From contig CM057006.1 in assembly GCA_029891345.1 (NCBI GenBank), positions 43,065,056 to 43,129,055 on the forward strand: 64,000 bases of DNA, in the 5' to 3' direction. A model generated the notes under the pieces. The model ran no database searches. It was not told the origin of the DNA and saw nothing but the letters and a program-made list of their open reading frames with translations. The position numbers and the translations under genes are program-made. Below are positions 23,270-34,702 of the stretch, piece after piece; the stretch's first letter is position 1, and every line of letters begins with the position of its first letter. The DNA is from Dryococelus australis. Lineage: Eukaryota > Arthropoda > Insecta > Phasmatodea > Phasmatidae.

Positions 23270-25797
23270 CTACGAGAAAGTCGCTTTTCCCGTCCATGCT
23301 CCTTTTTTTCAGTTTCAACACATCGTAGAATTATTGTAGTGCTATATGCTTTATTATAGACATATTTCGTGTGACGTTATTTAGTTAATCGTTTCTGTTA
23401 TATTTTGCCCTTGCATGTCACAAATGCGGCAAATAAGACCACTTTTGTGCTCTCGCTCGCTCCAATTTTCCTCATCATATTTTAACGTAACTTGTGAAGG
23501 CCCTGTAGGTATGATTATAAGGCCGACGAAAGGTTTAAGTCTTTCTCGCCGTATTTTATTCTTATGTGTCAGATCAAATTAAACCTTAAAAAAGAAAAAG
23601 CTTTAATTAATTACCTTACCGTTCCGTAAAGGCATAGCTTCTGAAATATTAAAATACATTTATGTTACGATTGATGTGTTATTCATTATAAAATAAATTA
23701 CATTACGTCATTGTAACAATTTTATTTTACGACATAGTTAAGATATTATATATGTTCTGTAGATTGAGGTAAATAGGCAAAGAACTACTGAGGCATGTAT
23801 TTAAATTTTTCAAAAACATAAATCAGCAAGAAATTAAAGAATTCGCTATGGCGCGTGGGCTGAATCTTTGTTTATCTAGACGATGAAACTAAAAAGCCAC
23901 AGTAATAATCTGCATCGGATCGTGTCATGGACTGGGAACGGATTACCAATCGGTTGTCCGATCGGAGAAAGCACGATCTTAGTTCAAAACCGATCCTAGA
24001 TTTGATCGAGGTTCCGTTGTGAATATTACCTCGAGACTAAAGGATTCTTGATCTCACAATCATCTATCTTCATTTCAGGCGTAATGTTCGTGATCAAAAA
24101 ACGAAACAAATATATATTTGCTGGTTACTGTTTCACGTCACAAAATACGTATTTTTAACAGAACTTCTGCTCATTTGTGTTTTAACGTAATCGTAAAGTT
24201 ATCCATGTTTTTTTTTGTATTTTTTTTTCACATAAGGTTGTATTTACTGTATTTGATCCCGTAAAATAAAAACATTCTGTGTATGTTTTCAATTCTCCTT
24301 TCACAAATTAAGTTTAAAATAAATCTTGCTCGATTTACGGTGTAAAATGCTACAATTAGCATTTTAGCCGCTCTCGTCAAAGCAGGTTATAAGATGGTGA
24401 ATGACAGCACGAGCTTTAACAATCGAAAAAAAATGCGCCTCAGCAGTATTTGCAAAGAAAATCCATTGTTCAATTCTCCGAAACTCCACCGTATTGGGCT
24501 GTCGAAAATAAAGCTGAAATTGAAATCGAGTCAAACATTGTTCTCATATGGTATCTCACTGCAACTGAATGTGATCTCTGATTGAGACTGAGTTTGAGTG
24601 TTCAACGTAAGAAGAGGGATAAACTAACCCCGCTGTATTCGTTCGGGGCCAAATACACTACTTTACGAATGCGAGTCGTGTATGATACCTCACGAAAAAA
24701 AATTTGTTCAGATTTTAACGTGGGTACTTCAGCTAGGCTGAAAGTAATGCATTGGCGTTGCTTACAGGTAGGAGGCTAAATGCAGACGTAACAGAGTGGG
24801 AACGATTTTCATTTAGGCGAAGATAGCAGGTATTAAAGTTTTTTATTTGTGTTCATATAAATGAACCATCGTTAGCTGTATAACTGTTTTATATCGAGCC
24901 CTGGACTTCAAAGGAAGTGTGACCAATTAGTTACTGAAAGGAGATTCAATATCGGATCGTAACCAGCTGGAATGGGCGTAAAGGTTGCATACAGTTGGTT
25001 TTTTTTCTGTGAACCATACGGAGAGGATATAGAATGGTAGGCAGGCAGGCAGGCAGGCAGGCTGGCTGGCTGGACTCTCGGAGTTAATTTTATGGAAAAA
25101 AAAAGGGAAGAGGAGGGATGGAGAATTATACTCGTTTCTTTTTTTAAAATAGGTATCCTTTTGTATGTGCAGTACATTAACAGTTTCATCACCATACCAT
25201 GTGAAAAGTTTTAGTCTATTATAATGGCACCGTGTTACTATTCTGGGATTTGTAAAGTAAAGATATTTCCTTGCATTAACACAAATTTGTGGTTCGGTAC
25301 TGGAACGCGAGGTCTTTCGTTCCAAAGTTCAACGCATAACAGGTCGATGAACCCTGTATCTATGGCTGATCAAGCCAGCACGGAAGTCGAAGTTAGAACA
25401 TTTGAATCAGAGGTTGCTTTGGTGTAGTGGAAGATTTACTGTAGGATTCTAAACTATTTGAATTCATTTAATTGTACATCCACAAACTTTACCCAGGAGA
25501 GACCGGAGTAAAATACATAAATAACCAGTACTTTTAATCATTTATTTGGCTGTTGGCTGTTGAAGCCCAAAACCAATATTTCAACGACAAGAAATTATTT
25601 TCCGTTTGTAGTAATAAACATAAAAAAAAAAAAAAAACCGCACGTGCTGTTGGAATTTAATTACGAGCACGGGATAATCTGTAGTCACCGTTAGCGGTTT
25701 TCTATGTGACCGATCCATTGAGGTTGGTCTCGAGCTGGTAGTGACTCAGACTTCGCATGTTGGAGGAGTTCTTGAGCGAAACGCTCTTGTTACGAGT
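23270..25797. other. Unassigned A+T-rich DNA
   Basis: About 2.5 kb without a recognised gene. It contains a tetranucleotide tract, (GCAG) then (GCTG), near 25037-25073, and an A run at 25623-25637. Frames up to 132 codons (24927-25325 minus) read through those low-complexity tracts and have no domain. Confidence 0.4.
25037..25073. repeat. GCAG/GCTG microsatellite
   Basis: Five GCAG-type repeats followed by three GCTG repeats. The two halves can pair with each other, giving a small hairpin. Confidence 0.85.
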
Positions 25798-26298
25798 TGA
25801 CTTTTGAGTCAATTCATACCAAAGGGGCTATGAGCGGTAGCTAAATAATGAGTCATGATTAGGTAGAGCACAGCAGTATGAGATGGGGTTTATTGAAAAT
25901 TAGTATTATACAATAACTATTCACCTTGACTATTGATCGGGGGAGCTTAACTGGGGAATACCAAGATGCTAATTTATTATAATAAGTTTTATTACCACAC
26001 GCCACTACTATTACAATCTAATTGGAAAGTTCTAGGAGGCGATTGACGACGGCCGGACATACCCATCTCCATATCTTCTTGGTCCGCTGCCCCAATGACA
26101 AAAGACGCCGCTCCCAGTGTTACGTTGGCCTATATCGAGCGCGTTGTTTAATATTTTTGGCCCCGTTTACTGGCCTGTGGAGGGGGTTTCTGCAGCTGCC
26201 CTTCGCAAGGTGTTATTGCAGTGGAGCTTGTGCCATGGTTCAATGTTTGAAGGTGTGATCAGTCAGGCTGATCAGCTAAGCCTGATCACTTCATAGCA
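25798..26298 (-). mobile_element. Family D solo LTR
   Basis: 501 bp beginning TGTTACGAGTTGACTTTTGA and ending 'cacttcatagca' on the plus strand, so both strands read TG...CA. On the minus strand an AATAAA lies near the 3' end, which sets the likely transcription direction. The right end carries 'tgatcagctaagcctgatca', a palindromic repeat shared with the other D copies. Flanks are ctct and atct, possibly a mutated 4-bp duplication. No internal retroelement genes are seen, so it is a solo LTR. Confidence 0.65.
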
Positions 26299-27382
26299 AT
26301 CTAAGGATGGATCGACGCAGTTAGCGGCGACACAACACCAATATCGGTTTGGACAGACAATATAGATGCGTGTGTTTTGAGTGCAGGGTTCTCAAGTAGA
26401 GATGAGTCATTGCAGGTTTTTTTTCTGTACCTTTTCCAAACTGATACTTATACAGTGGCTATTGTATCCGATACGAAGTATCTGATACATGCGGTATTTA
26501 TAGAAATTCCTAAGTACGTCACTACTTCGTCAGTCTCGTGTGGCATTGTTCTTGCGCACCTTGTCAGATACTTCGTCAGTTTCATGTGGCATTGTTCTTG
26601 TGCACCTTGTCAGATACACGTTATCAGGTACGCGAATTAAAAAGTGCGCATGCTATCAACTTCGTGTTTTGGTTCCGTCCACTGTGCGGTATCTGTTACA
26701 GTGAAATAAAGTATGGGTAACAAGTAGAGTAAAAAAAGACTTTATTTGTGCAAAAATCTCCCGTAGAGGATAATAAACTTACTATATGTAAAATGTTTAA
26801 AGAAAAACTAAGTTCTAAACTATCCTCTTTTTTTATTTTATTTTTTTTTAACGAAATCACTTAACTATGCAGTTGCCAATTATTAACCAAGAAATTGAAT
26901 TTTAACTTTCAGTCACATTTTAGATATAATTAAATTTGTAACAGTGTTACGTGTAACAGCAGACGTAACACGCTGGCTAATGTTAAACTGATACTAAATG
27001 TATCTGGTAGTTCCATTCACTAAAGATGAGGCAGACCGATCTCGCTGGCTGCGCACAACCAATCTCCGTGCCCCAACGTTGAAATGATTTTCTGCCTACA
27101 CGTCTAGCAAAAATGGCGTGGATTGGGTTTGAGGTTAAAACACTGTTTGGTAAACATGTGCTTTCGAGGTGTTTTTATACTTCCTCTAATCAATTTGTAA
27201 TGCTTTTTGATTACATTCAAACTGGTAAAAGTATTTTATTAATATCATAGTGTTTGTCATTTAAAAATTAAGATGTAAACACACATCCATCATTGTTGGC
27301 CATGTGACTTCGACAGTTGTGTAGAATTGGGGCAGGTACGTGCGCAGAAGACGAATAAGCGATGTACCTCATATTTAGTCTA
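26299..27382. other. Unassigned DNA with a short tandem duplication
   Basis: Apart from the 46-bp duplication at 26525-26616, no gene or element is recognised. Repeated 'gata' and 'ctgatac' strings occur around 26440-26635. Confidence 0.4.
26525..26616. repeat. Tandem duplication, period 46 bp
   Basis: Two units of 'cttcgtcag...cttgtcagata' with three mismatches (tctcg/tttca, gcgca/gtgca). The 87-codon plus-strand frame at 26377-26640 passes through both units, which accounts for its repeated residues. Confidence 0.85.
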
Positions 27383-27440
27383 TGGGTAGTTCGGTAGAGT
27401 ACTCGCTTGCAGTACCTGCTACGAGTGGGTATCAGATACA
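27383..27440 (+). other. Possible decayed tRNA-like SINE head
   Basis: The string 'gggtagttcggtagagtact' resembles a tRNA box A, followed 30 bases later by 'gagtgggtatcagatac', a poor box B. Weak evidence. It could be chance. Confidence 0.25.
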
Positions 27441-27879
27441 AAGTAACAGGTTGGTACTCTGCGACCCACGTCTGTTCTCAGGACGATGTGAGGGGGCAGT
27501 GAAGGCGCATTACTTCACCGGCCTCGGGGCTTGTGTCCGGTCAACTGGCGTGCTGGGCGGGAAAGGTCTACGTCGTTTTTAAGTGTAATTCAACCGAACT
27601 TCTTGTCGGCCCACCTTCCTTCTCACGCAGGCTTCCTTCTCACGCAGGTTATCCGTTTCGGGAACTGATGCTGTTGTGACTGGTGTCTTTTGGCAGGTAA
27701 ACCCTACGACCCCTGGTGCGGTAGCTGGGGGGGACCGCTTTTTTACACGCGTAACCGACGAAAATAATTCTATGAACACGAAACAATAGCATGTAGCGGG
27801 GAAAAGATTGGTCGGCATTTTAACAACCAAGGGCTTAAGCGCCGATGGGAGGTGAAACGAGGTAATTATAAATCGATAA
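27441..27879. other. Unassigned DNA
   Basis: Includes a 17-bp tandem duplication ('cttccttctcacgcagg', near 27617-27650). No gene is seen. Confidence 0.35.
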
Positions 27880-28058
27880 ATCAATGACGGAATGCTCTGG
27901 TGAGAGAAATGGGAACACCCGGAGAAAACTCACCTGTTTACGGAAGCGTCCGCCACGTTTACAGCGTGCAAAAATAGTGTGACCCCACTTCCCTCTTTTG
28001 CCTGGGTCGGGGGGGGGGAGGGGGCTACAAGTCTTACCACCATACCATCGAGGCCCTG
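27880..28058 (-). mobile_element. SINE family G with tRNA-like head
   Basis: On the minus strand it begins 'agggcctcgatggtatggtg', which resembles the 5' half of tRNA-Asp including box A. It passes a C-rich run and then gives the body block 'ggtgagttttctccgggtgt' shared with 60341 and 20860. Box B is obscured. It is shorter than the other copies and ends near 'gcattccgtca'. Confidence 0.65.
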
Positions 28059-28068
28059 TAATCGTATC

Positions 28069-30395
28069 CAAAAAAAAAACATAAAAACATAAATTTTGAA
28101 CTGTGATGGTTGTGTATCTTTCTGCATTCATTGACTTTTTTTTTTTTGAGTATCAAAAATGTTGAGTTACTTCCTAATGCCAGAAAAAAATTTTTTTATT
28201 CTTACACGCAATTTATAATAATTTTAATAGAATTTCAGTAAGGATCGTTTTTGATGCTCTCTCCTATACTATTTCATCATCTAGACGCAATTGGAAACTA
28301 ACCCTAAAGCAGTGTACTTCAAAATTTAAAAATCGACAGTAACTCCAATAAGTATACAATGTTAGACATGCTCCTGCTAGAATGAGATTTTTGTGATACG
28401 TTGAGGCCTTGCCAAATTCCTTGAATTATTGTACTTAGTTTTAAATACAAGGGAACTGCGGTCGCCGACTAGTGCTCGCATCCAATTACGACGATCCGAG
28501 TACGATTATCGGCTGATAAAACCTGACTGTTGCATATGGATTACTTGGCGGACGTTTCCAGTTATATCATCCCGTAACAATACACAGCAGGAGTTTTGGG
28601 TGCATCTTTGGCTGCTGCTGATATATTATAAACAAACACCCCCTAATATGAACTTTCCAAATGCTGATATTTGTACGTTTCAGATTAAATAAAAGTAATA
28701 TGAAATTTACGAGGGGCGTTTTGTTAACACTTAGTCTGGGCCCATTTGACGGAATTCAAGACTAGAAAAGTGAGTCACTTATATCGAATACTGTATTCTA
28801 CAGGTCCATATACGACATGGGACACGCTTACTGAGCTGTGCAGCATATATCATTGGCTGGACATCTGCGGTGCCGAATTGATTTTGCCCAATAAAATGCC
28901 CTTAATTATTGTTACATGCTGACCTGCATCTTGTAAAGCCTGATTATTTAACACGCGAGATTTGCATTTCAACACACTTTAAGTTGGCATGCAATTCTAT
29001 AATACGAGTACACGCACGTTTATTTTGTAAACAAATGTCATGATTGTCACATGTTTCGTATGTAATATTGTTATATGATAATTTAATTTCTTAATTGTAC
29101 TCAATATTAAAGTACACGCAGCAGCTGAAATGTTAATTTTCCATATGTGAAGTATTATAATTTTATTTTGTTTCGTCAGGTTTTAAGCAACTTGCTAATT
29201 GTGTGCAAGTTGGCAACATTTAGGCACAACTTTTGGATTGTCATGGAATTGGAAACCATCCTGGATTAAGGCCCTATGTACTCTGTGTTAATTGGAGTAT
29301 TTAACCGCCGCCGATAATGGATGGTAACGGAATGTTCCATACTCCATCTTGAATTAAGTGGGTCACAACGGCAGCAACCCAGTGAGGCCTGAGCTCTGCA
29401 TTAAAAGTATAAATTAAATGTTTTAAGGTTAATTAGACCCAAATAAGTATGTTGCAATTTGAGTGATAAGCCCACGGTACGCAGTACTACCGCTAGAAAA
29501 GGGCTACGTATAAAATAATTGTGAGAAACTCTAGAATCAGATAAGGTGGCATGATTCCACCTTAATGTACAGTGACCGTTACACGTATGGGAGAGTGTTA
29601 AAGAAATTTTTAAAGTAAGCTGCATCATTTCCCGACACTTTTCAGTGGTCACAAAGTGCCTGAGATTAAATAAGTATGTGATTGCTCTACGGACATAAAC
29701 TGTGTTACCCAGGAACATTTGAAACAAGTAATTATACAGGCACGTGATTTATTGTAACGGTCATGTGTGAGAACATTAGTGACTTTTATTTTGAACTGAA
29801 TAAAATTTACTCTGCAAACAAACTTTATCTGTGTGCAACATTCAAGATGTTTAAATAATAACTTTCACCTTTAAATACTCTATCACTTAATTTGCATCTG
29901 TAACAGGAATAATGAGAGGTATCTTTAAGGACATAGTCCAGCTGCAGCGTGCATTTCCTATTTGCATCTTTGACACCACCAAAGGGTGAAATTCTCATGC
30001 AATTTATTTCAATGATATTTTTCCACATTAAATAATGGCTTAGTCATTAGAAGTTTCCCATTGCGTTAAATCAATACATAGTTGTTTCTTATGTATTCCC
30101 ATGTGTATTTGTAGTGTCGTGTAGCTATGCATGGGGTTGCACAGAAGCTGAGTGCGAGCAGAGCTATACAGGTAAAAATGACAGTATGTTGGTGTGGAAT
30201 ACCAGCAACTTCGACAATGTGTTTTCGGTATGCAAATTAGCTGGCAGTTCGAGTCGAATGATTTTGAATCGTAATCTCTTGCATTTAATTAATGTGCCCA
30301 TAAACAGTATGTTACATTAATTTTTTTTTCCTGCAGTCGCTAATGTTTGATGTTCATCTTGTTGCTATGGATTTCTCCCAGGTCGTTGCGCATTA
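28069..30395. other. Unassigned A+T-rich DNA
   Basis: About 2.3 kb with no gene or recognised repeat. Open frames up to 108 codons (29401-29727 minus) have no domain. Confidence 0.4.
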
Positions 30396-31190
30396 ATTGT
30401 ACAGTTCTGCCTATACGCATTGCAATCGAGAAACAAACCAGGGCAGTGCTCCTCATTTTCCTCACAGCCTATTCGTTTGCCCCGTCCGACTTGAGCTAGC
30501 GAAGCAGTGTGCCAAAGGCAGAGTTGTAACCCGACGAGTGCGCGGATATTTACAAAGGACTGCCGCTGCTGCGATAAGCCTATCGGAATACCTACCGCTT
30601 TCTGTAATCGAAGGGTGATGAATTCCTGGCCTGGTGTTATAGTTGGAAGAATGTTCTGGTCATCGCCCCCCCTCCCGCTTCGGCGTGACTCGTGAGTGCG
30701 GGGAACCTTCTGGGTCGGGCCAGCGAGACTAATTTAAGCCGCGACGGGCCGCCGAGCCGACAGTCTATAGTGTGGAGGGTTGTGCGATCTTGAGCGCCAG
30801 GTGTGCGAAAACAGCGAAGCGACGAGTGAAGTCTGTAGTTGGTTGCGAGCATCGGTACAGTGGGGAGTAAGACTAACTGGCAGGAATATTGAACTGGATC
30901 TGCGAGTAACATACATTGGAATTATGGCAATAGACAGATTGGACATGCGTAAATATTGAGTGTGAATTAAATTATTGTAACCAATACAGAGATTGTGGTA
31001 AGGACTTCAAGTAGAATTTAGATAGACACTTTAATATTGTACTCACTGTGAACAACCGTAGTAATAGTGGAAATATGTAGTTTAATGTTGTAATTAATAG
31101 CTGTGCGAATATTTATAGTATTATAAATAAAAATAAATATAGCTGTTTTATTTTATTAACACCTCTATCGCTCACGAACTCGGATACTCC
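30396..31190 (+). mobile_element. Family F LTR-like element, copy 1
   Basis: Shares an ordered series of blocks with 39570-40800: 'tgaattcctgg', then 'tcgggccagcg(a/g)gact', a TATA-like 'atttaagc' at about 30733, 'ccgcgacgg', 'gcgagcatcg(g/a)tacagtgg', 'tagacagattgga', and finally an A+T-rich tail with several AATAAA strings. A promoter-like element followed by a polyadenylation-rich end is what an LTR should look like. I could not fix the outer ends or find a target duplication, so LTR is an inference. Confidence 0.55.
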
Positions 31191-31249
31191 CCCCTAGCGT
31201 CTTGTAATTTTATGTTAAAGGATTTACTAGAAATCTTCTGTCATGTTGG

Positions 31250-31669
31250 TATAGTCGATTCACGGTTACTTCAGCCTTTTCTGAAGCCATGCTAAACTTT
31301 TACTCCGCCTCGTGCAAACTAATCTTAACTAAGCCTGGAGAATTACACCAGGGGGAACAACGCACCGCATTCGTGCGCGCTCAGTGTAACAGTATTTTGC
31401 ATAAGAACTATTTCTCACTAGGCGCTACCAACATACCTATTATCTCCGTGATTTTGTATCAGATTATTAATAAATGAAGCATTATAATTTATAGATAAAA
31501 TATGAATAACATTTCAATTTAACAGAAAAAAAAAGTAACTTTTATGAACACAAGTATAACTCGCTTGCGATACAGGGCGTATTTAAGAAATAACTAAACA
31601 CGTCATACATGGGGAGATTTTTCGAAGGTTTGATTAAAAAAACGCCGGAGAAGCCATGAATGGACTATA
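31250..31669 (-). mobile_element. Family B MITE, complete
   Basis: 420 bp with the clearest B ends: TATAGTCGATTCACGGTTAC on the left and 'aagccatgaatggactata' on the right. The interior has 'cattcgtgcgcgctcagtgt', 'agaactatttctcactaggc' and 'actaaacacgtcatacatgg'. The 62-codon frame inside is not a gene. Confidence 0.85.
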
Positions 31670-32287
31670 GTAATCATAACAAAAATATACACCCAGGAAA
31701 ATTATTGTTCCTGGGCTGTAGCGTTCTCGTGCTATCTTGTTGGACACTAACGGAACAGTTGACCTATATATGTATATGTTAGTTTTGTTTTAAAGGTCAA
31801 ATTATTTTCAAAGCAGTGTTACTGAATCTACACGCGCGCGTAGTCCTCGAACCGTTAATTAAAGTTACTGAATCAGCAAACGACCGCCGATAAAACCTTG
31901 TCTGCGTGGACACGTGTATGCCCGCTGTTAACCGGGGGGGGGGGGGGACTTAACTCCGCTTCACGGCTTTGTCGCTGTCGATCGGAACATCGTGTCGCTG
32001 CCGCCGCCCCGCCATTCACGACCGGCACGTGCCCGGCCCGTTGAATCTCCGTCACGTAGAAGCGGCTCGCTCGCATTGTCGTGCGGCCGTCGTGTTCGCT
32101 CGGGGATGAACTCCCCCTCCCCCCACCACGTGCTAAGCGTTGTGTTTGCGTCGTTCCCCCCTTGTGACGGGGGTCGGCGCAGGGAGAGGCGACAAGGCTC
32201 CTGGACGCGCTGTAGGGGCGAGAGAATGGCACTACGGCGGGACTGCGGGTGTTCTTGATCGGCGCGGCCTCGTTACTGCTGACGAGC
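31670..32287. other. CpG-rich island and unassigned DNA
   Basis: 31930-32280 is strongly G+C- and CpG-rich, preceded by a G run at 31936-31948. Frames on both strands (31873-32232 minus, 31992-32258 plus) lack domains. A CpG island is possible; no exon is identifiable. Confidence 0.35.
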
Positions 32288-33231
32288 TGTCACCAATTAG
32301 CTTTTAAGGCCAATTCATATCTGAAAGGTGCTGCGGGCGTAGCTGAATAACGAGCCACGATTAGCTAGAGCACAACACTATAGAGGCTGTTCACGATAAA
32401 GTGAGCACTTCTGAAACCGACCTTAGAAAAAATTCTCTGCCTCTGCCTGCATATTCTTCAACGAGCGCACTGAGTAACATCCGTCCGGTAAAGTTGGTGA
32501 CGATAGATGGAAAGTAGTTCCATAGCTTAACGTCAAATAAAAAGTGTTGGGTAACAGTTTGTGATATTTTAAATTATTTAGTTCGCTTCGTTTTTTTTTT
32601 TAATGCATCATTATGCAAAAATTAGTAGATTTATAAAATGTTAACATTTTCGAATCATTCCACAATTTCGCTTGACCGACGCATGAATAAACTGACGATG
32701 CCCACGGCAATGTTAATTTTACATAAGGCGGAAGAATACACACGAGTGGATCTTAAGCTGGGCTTTCAAAAGTGCTCAGTTTACCGTGAACTGCCTATAA
32801 GGTAGCGGGGTTTATTGAACATAACGATTATACAATAACTTTGACTATTTATTGGGGGAGCGTAAACGGGTTACCAAGATGCTAATTATTTATAATAAGT
32901 TTGATTACCGCACGCCACTACTATTTACAATCTACTTGGAAAGTCCCCACGTTGTTCATGTTGCTGGAGGCTGATTCTAGGTGGCGGCTAACGCTCATCT
33001 CTATGCATTCTTGGTCCGCTGACCCGGTGACAAGAGACGCCGCTCCCAGTGTTACGCTGGCCTATATCGGGCGCGTTGTTTAATATTTTCGGCCCCGTTT
33101 ACTGGTCGGTGGAGGGGGTTTCTGCAACTGTCTATGGGGAGGTGTTATTGCAATCGCGCTCGTGTCCTGGTTCAATGTTTGAAGGCGTGATCAGGCAGTC
33201 CGTTCAGCTAAGGCCTGATCACTTCATAACA
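32288..33231 (-). mobile_element. Family D solo LTR with nested A element
   Basis: 944 bp, begins TGTCACCAATTAGC and ends 'cacttcataaca', flanked by a perfect 4-bp duplication GAGC (32284-32287 and 33232-33235). Removing the A element at 32383-32795 leaves about 530 bp, matching the copy at 25798. TG...CA ends, a 4-bp duplication and an AATAAA on the minus strand identify it as an LTR, probably Ty3/Gypsy or Bel type; the superfamily cannot be told without internal genes. Recombination between two LTRs is the usual origin of solo LTRs. Confidence 0.85.
32383..32795 (+). mobile_element. Family A MITE, long form, inserted in a D LTR
   Basis: 413 bp flanked by TATA on both sides (32379-32382 and 32796-32799). 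The left end is gaggctgttcacgataaagt, the right end 'cagtttaccgtgaactgcc'. The empty-site counterpart at about 25885 ('cagtatgagatgggg') shows that the A element entered at a TA-containing site. It therefore postdates the D LTR. Confidence 0.9.
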
Positions 33232-33235
33232 GAGC

Positions 33236-33778
33236 GTTGAAATAACAGAGTTTCATCAGCGGAGTGGTCACACTACACAGCTGGGGAGCATTCCCCGATG
33301 AAGTAAGGACAACTTTTAAAGGCGCCATCAGTTGGCAGGCGATAAGCTTGCGGAGGGGGGGGGGGGAGGCGAAATCTGATCCCCGCTCGGAACTGAATGA
33401 TAAAATACTAGCAGAGACAAGGCGATGAACATGGAGCACGACGAATGGAGGAATGAAGACGAAAACTATAACACGAAAATCGGAACTGGATGTTTGCAGA
33501 CTAAGGAAAAGGAAAAGGAACATGACCCAATAGACAACGTTCAGGACCGAACAGGGGCCCACGTGGAGAGGCGAATCGGAAATAGTTTCAAAGGCCCCCT
33601 TCTCCGCTGAACGTCGGGACTGAGAGAATGAACGTAAAATTGTATAATAATCATAGTTAGTAGTTAGCGTCACTGCAGTAGAAGGCATAGTTGTAGTTAG
33701 AAGTTTCAGCATGTGTGGGGAATGTGAGAGGACAGCAGGATCAACCACATCACGCCACTGCCCTAGACTACCTGGAGG
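33236..33778. other. Unassigned DNA
   Basis: G run near 33354-33366. The long minus-strand frame over 33224-33919 (231 codons) is not a gene: its N-terminal third is translated from the A element at 33783-34019, and its other end reads into the D LTR boundary. Confidence 0.45.
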
Positions 33779-33782
33779 TATA

Positions 33783-34019
33783 GGCTGTTCGCGGTAAAGT
33801 GAGCACTTTTTAAAGCCCTTATAAGTTTTTCCTTTCATCCAATTTCCATCTTCATGCTGCTTTTTAATATAAACATTGCCATGTGGCCAATAAACACAGT
33901 GTATGCATTGCACCACCAAAATTCAATGCCTGAGGCTGCAATAAGTTATATTTATTAGTGGTCAATGCCTTTGGGGGGGGGGGGGAGCTTAAAAAGTGCT
34001 CACTTTATCGTGAACAACC
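33783..34019 (-). mobile_element. Family A MITE, short form
   Basis: 237 bp flanked by TATA (33779-33782 and 34020-34023). The left end is GGCTGTTCGCGGTAAAGTGA, the right end 'cactttatcgtgaacaacc'. A G run at 33973-33985 lies near the right end. Confidence 0.85.
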
Positions 34020-34023
34020 TATA

Positions 34024-34481
34024 ACAGTAGATGCAATCAATAAAATAAGTAAAGGGACGAAGGCAGAATAATACTCCAAGGAATTGATCGTAAAACATAC
34101 TCAAAAATAAATTTAAAATAAAAAGAGACTCGGTAATCGGACAAAGAATAATAAAGTGGCGTAGTTGCATGGTCCCGCCAGCAGTCGAAATAACTAAAGT
34201 GACAATAAGAGTTATTAAAGTCAAATTGAAGGGAATCACTTATGCCCCTGCATTACCCAGAAAGGACACATGGAAAAAAGGGTGGGGGGGGGGAGGTTAA
34301 AAAGCCTAACCTGCTCCGGGCTAACCACATAAAAAAATATATCACTGTGCCAACATCTCTCGGTGAGGTGTGTAAACTTATTGAAAAAAAATTGTGAGAA
34401 ATTTCCTGTATAACGCTATAAAACCAGAGATTGGTACGGATTAGCATCAAATAGAGTTATTAAAACTAAAGAATGGGGGAA
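34024..34481. other. Unassigned DNA
   Basis: Contains a G run near 34284-34293; nothing recognised. Confidence 0.35.
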
Positions 34482-34699
34482 AGGCTTAACGTTTCGTCGA
34501 AAGCGAGGTCATTAGAGACGGTGCAAGTTGCACACGAAATAGGGATTGGGGAAGGAATCTGCCGTGGCGTTTGTTAGGGACCTATCGCAGCGTTCACATG
34601 GAGTAATTTCCGGAAACCATAGAAAACTGAAATCATGATGGCCGGACCCGGAATCGAACCCGGGTCCTCCCAGTGAGTTACCACTGCGCCACCTCGCTC
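34482..34699 (-). mobile_element. tRNA-derived SINE, second family
   Basis: On the minus strand it starts 'agcgaggtggcgcagtggta' (box A), then 'cccgggttcgattccgggtc' (a perfect box B), then the body 'atgatttcagttttctatgg' and 'attccttccccaatcccta', ending 'gacctcgctttcgacgaaac'. This layout matches a SINE type known to be widespread in insects. Translations of it produce the familiar spurious peptide 'WRSGNSLGGPGFDS', so the 100-codon frame here is not a gene. The tRNA part does not fold into a full cloverleaf. Confidence 0.85.
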
Positions 34700-34702
34700 G
34701 GT

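Noticed and set aside
33224-33919. 231-codon minus-strand frame, one of the longest in the window
   Set aside because: Much of its N-terminal third comes from a family A element (the 'KKCSLYREQ' peptide is the translated terminus, and near-identical peptides appear wherever an A end is read on the minus strand), and its other end reads across the border of a D LTR. No domain, no conserved start context.
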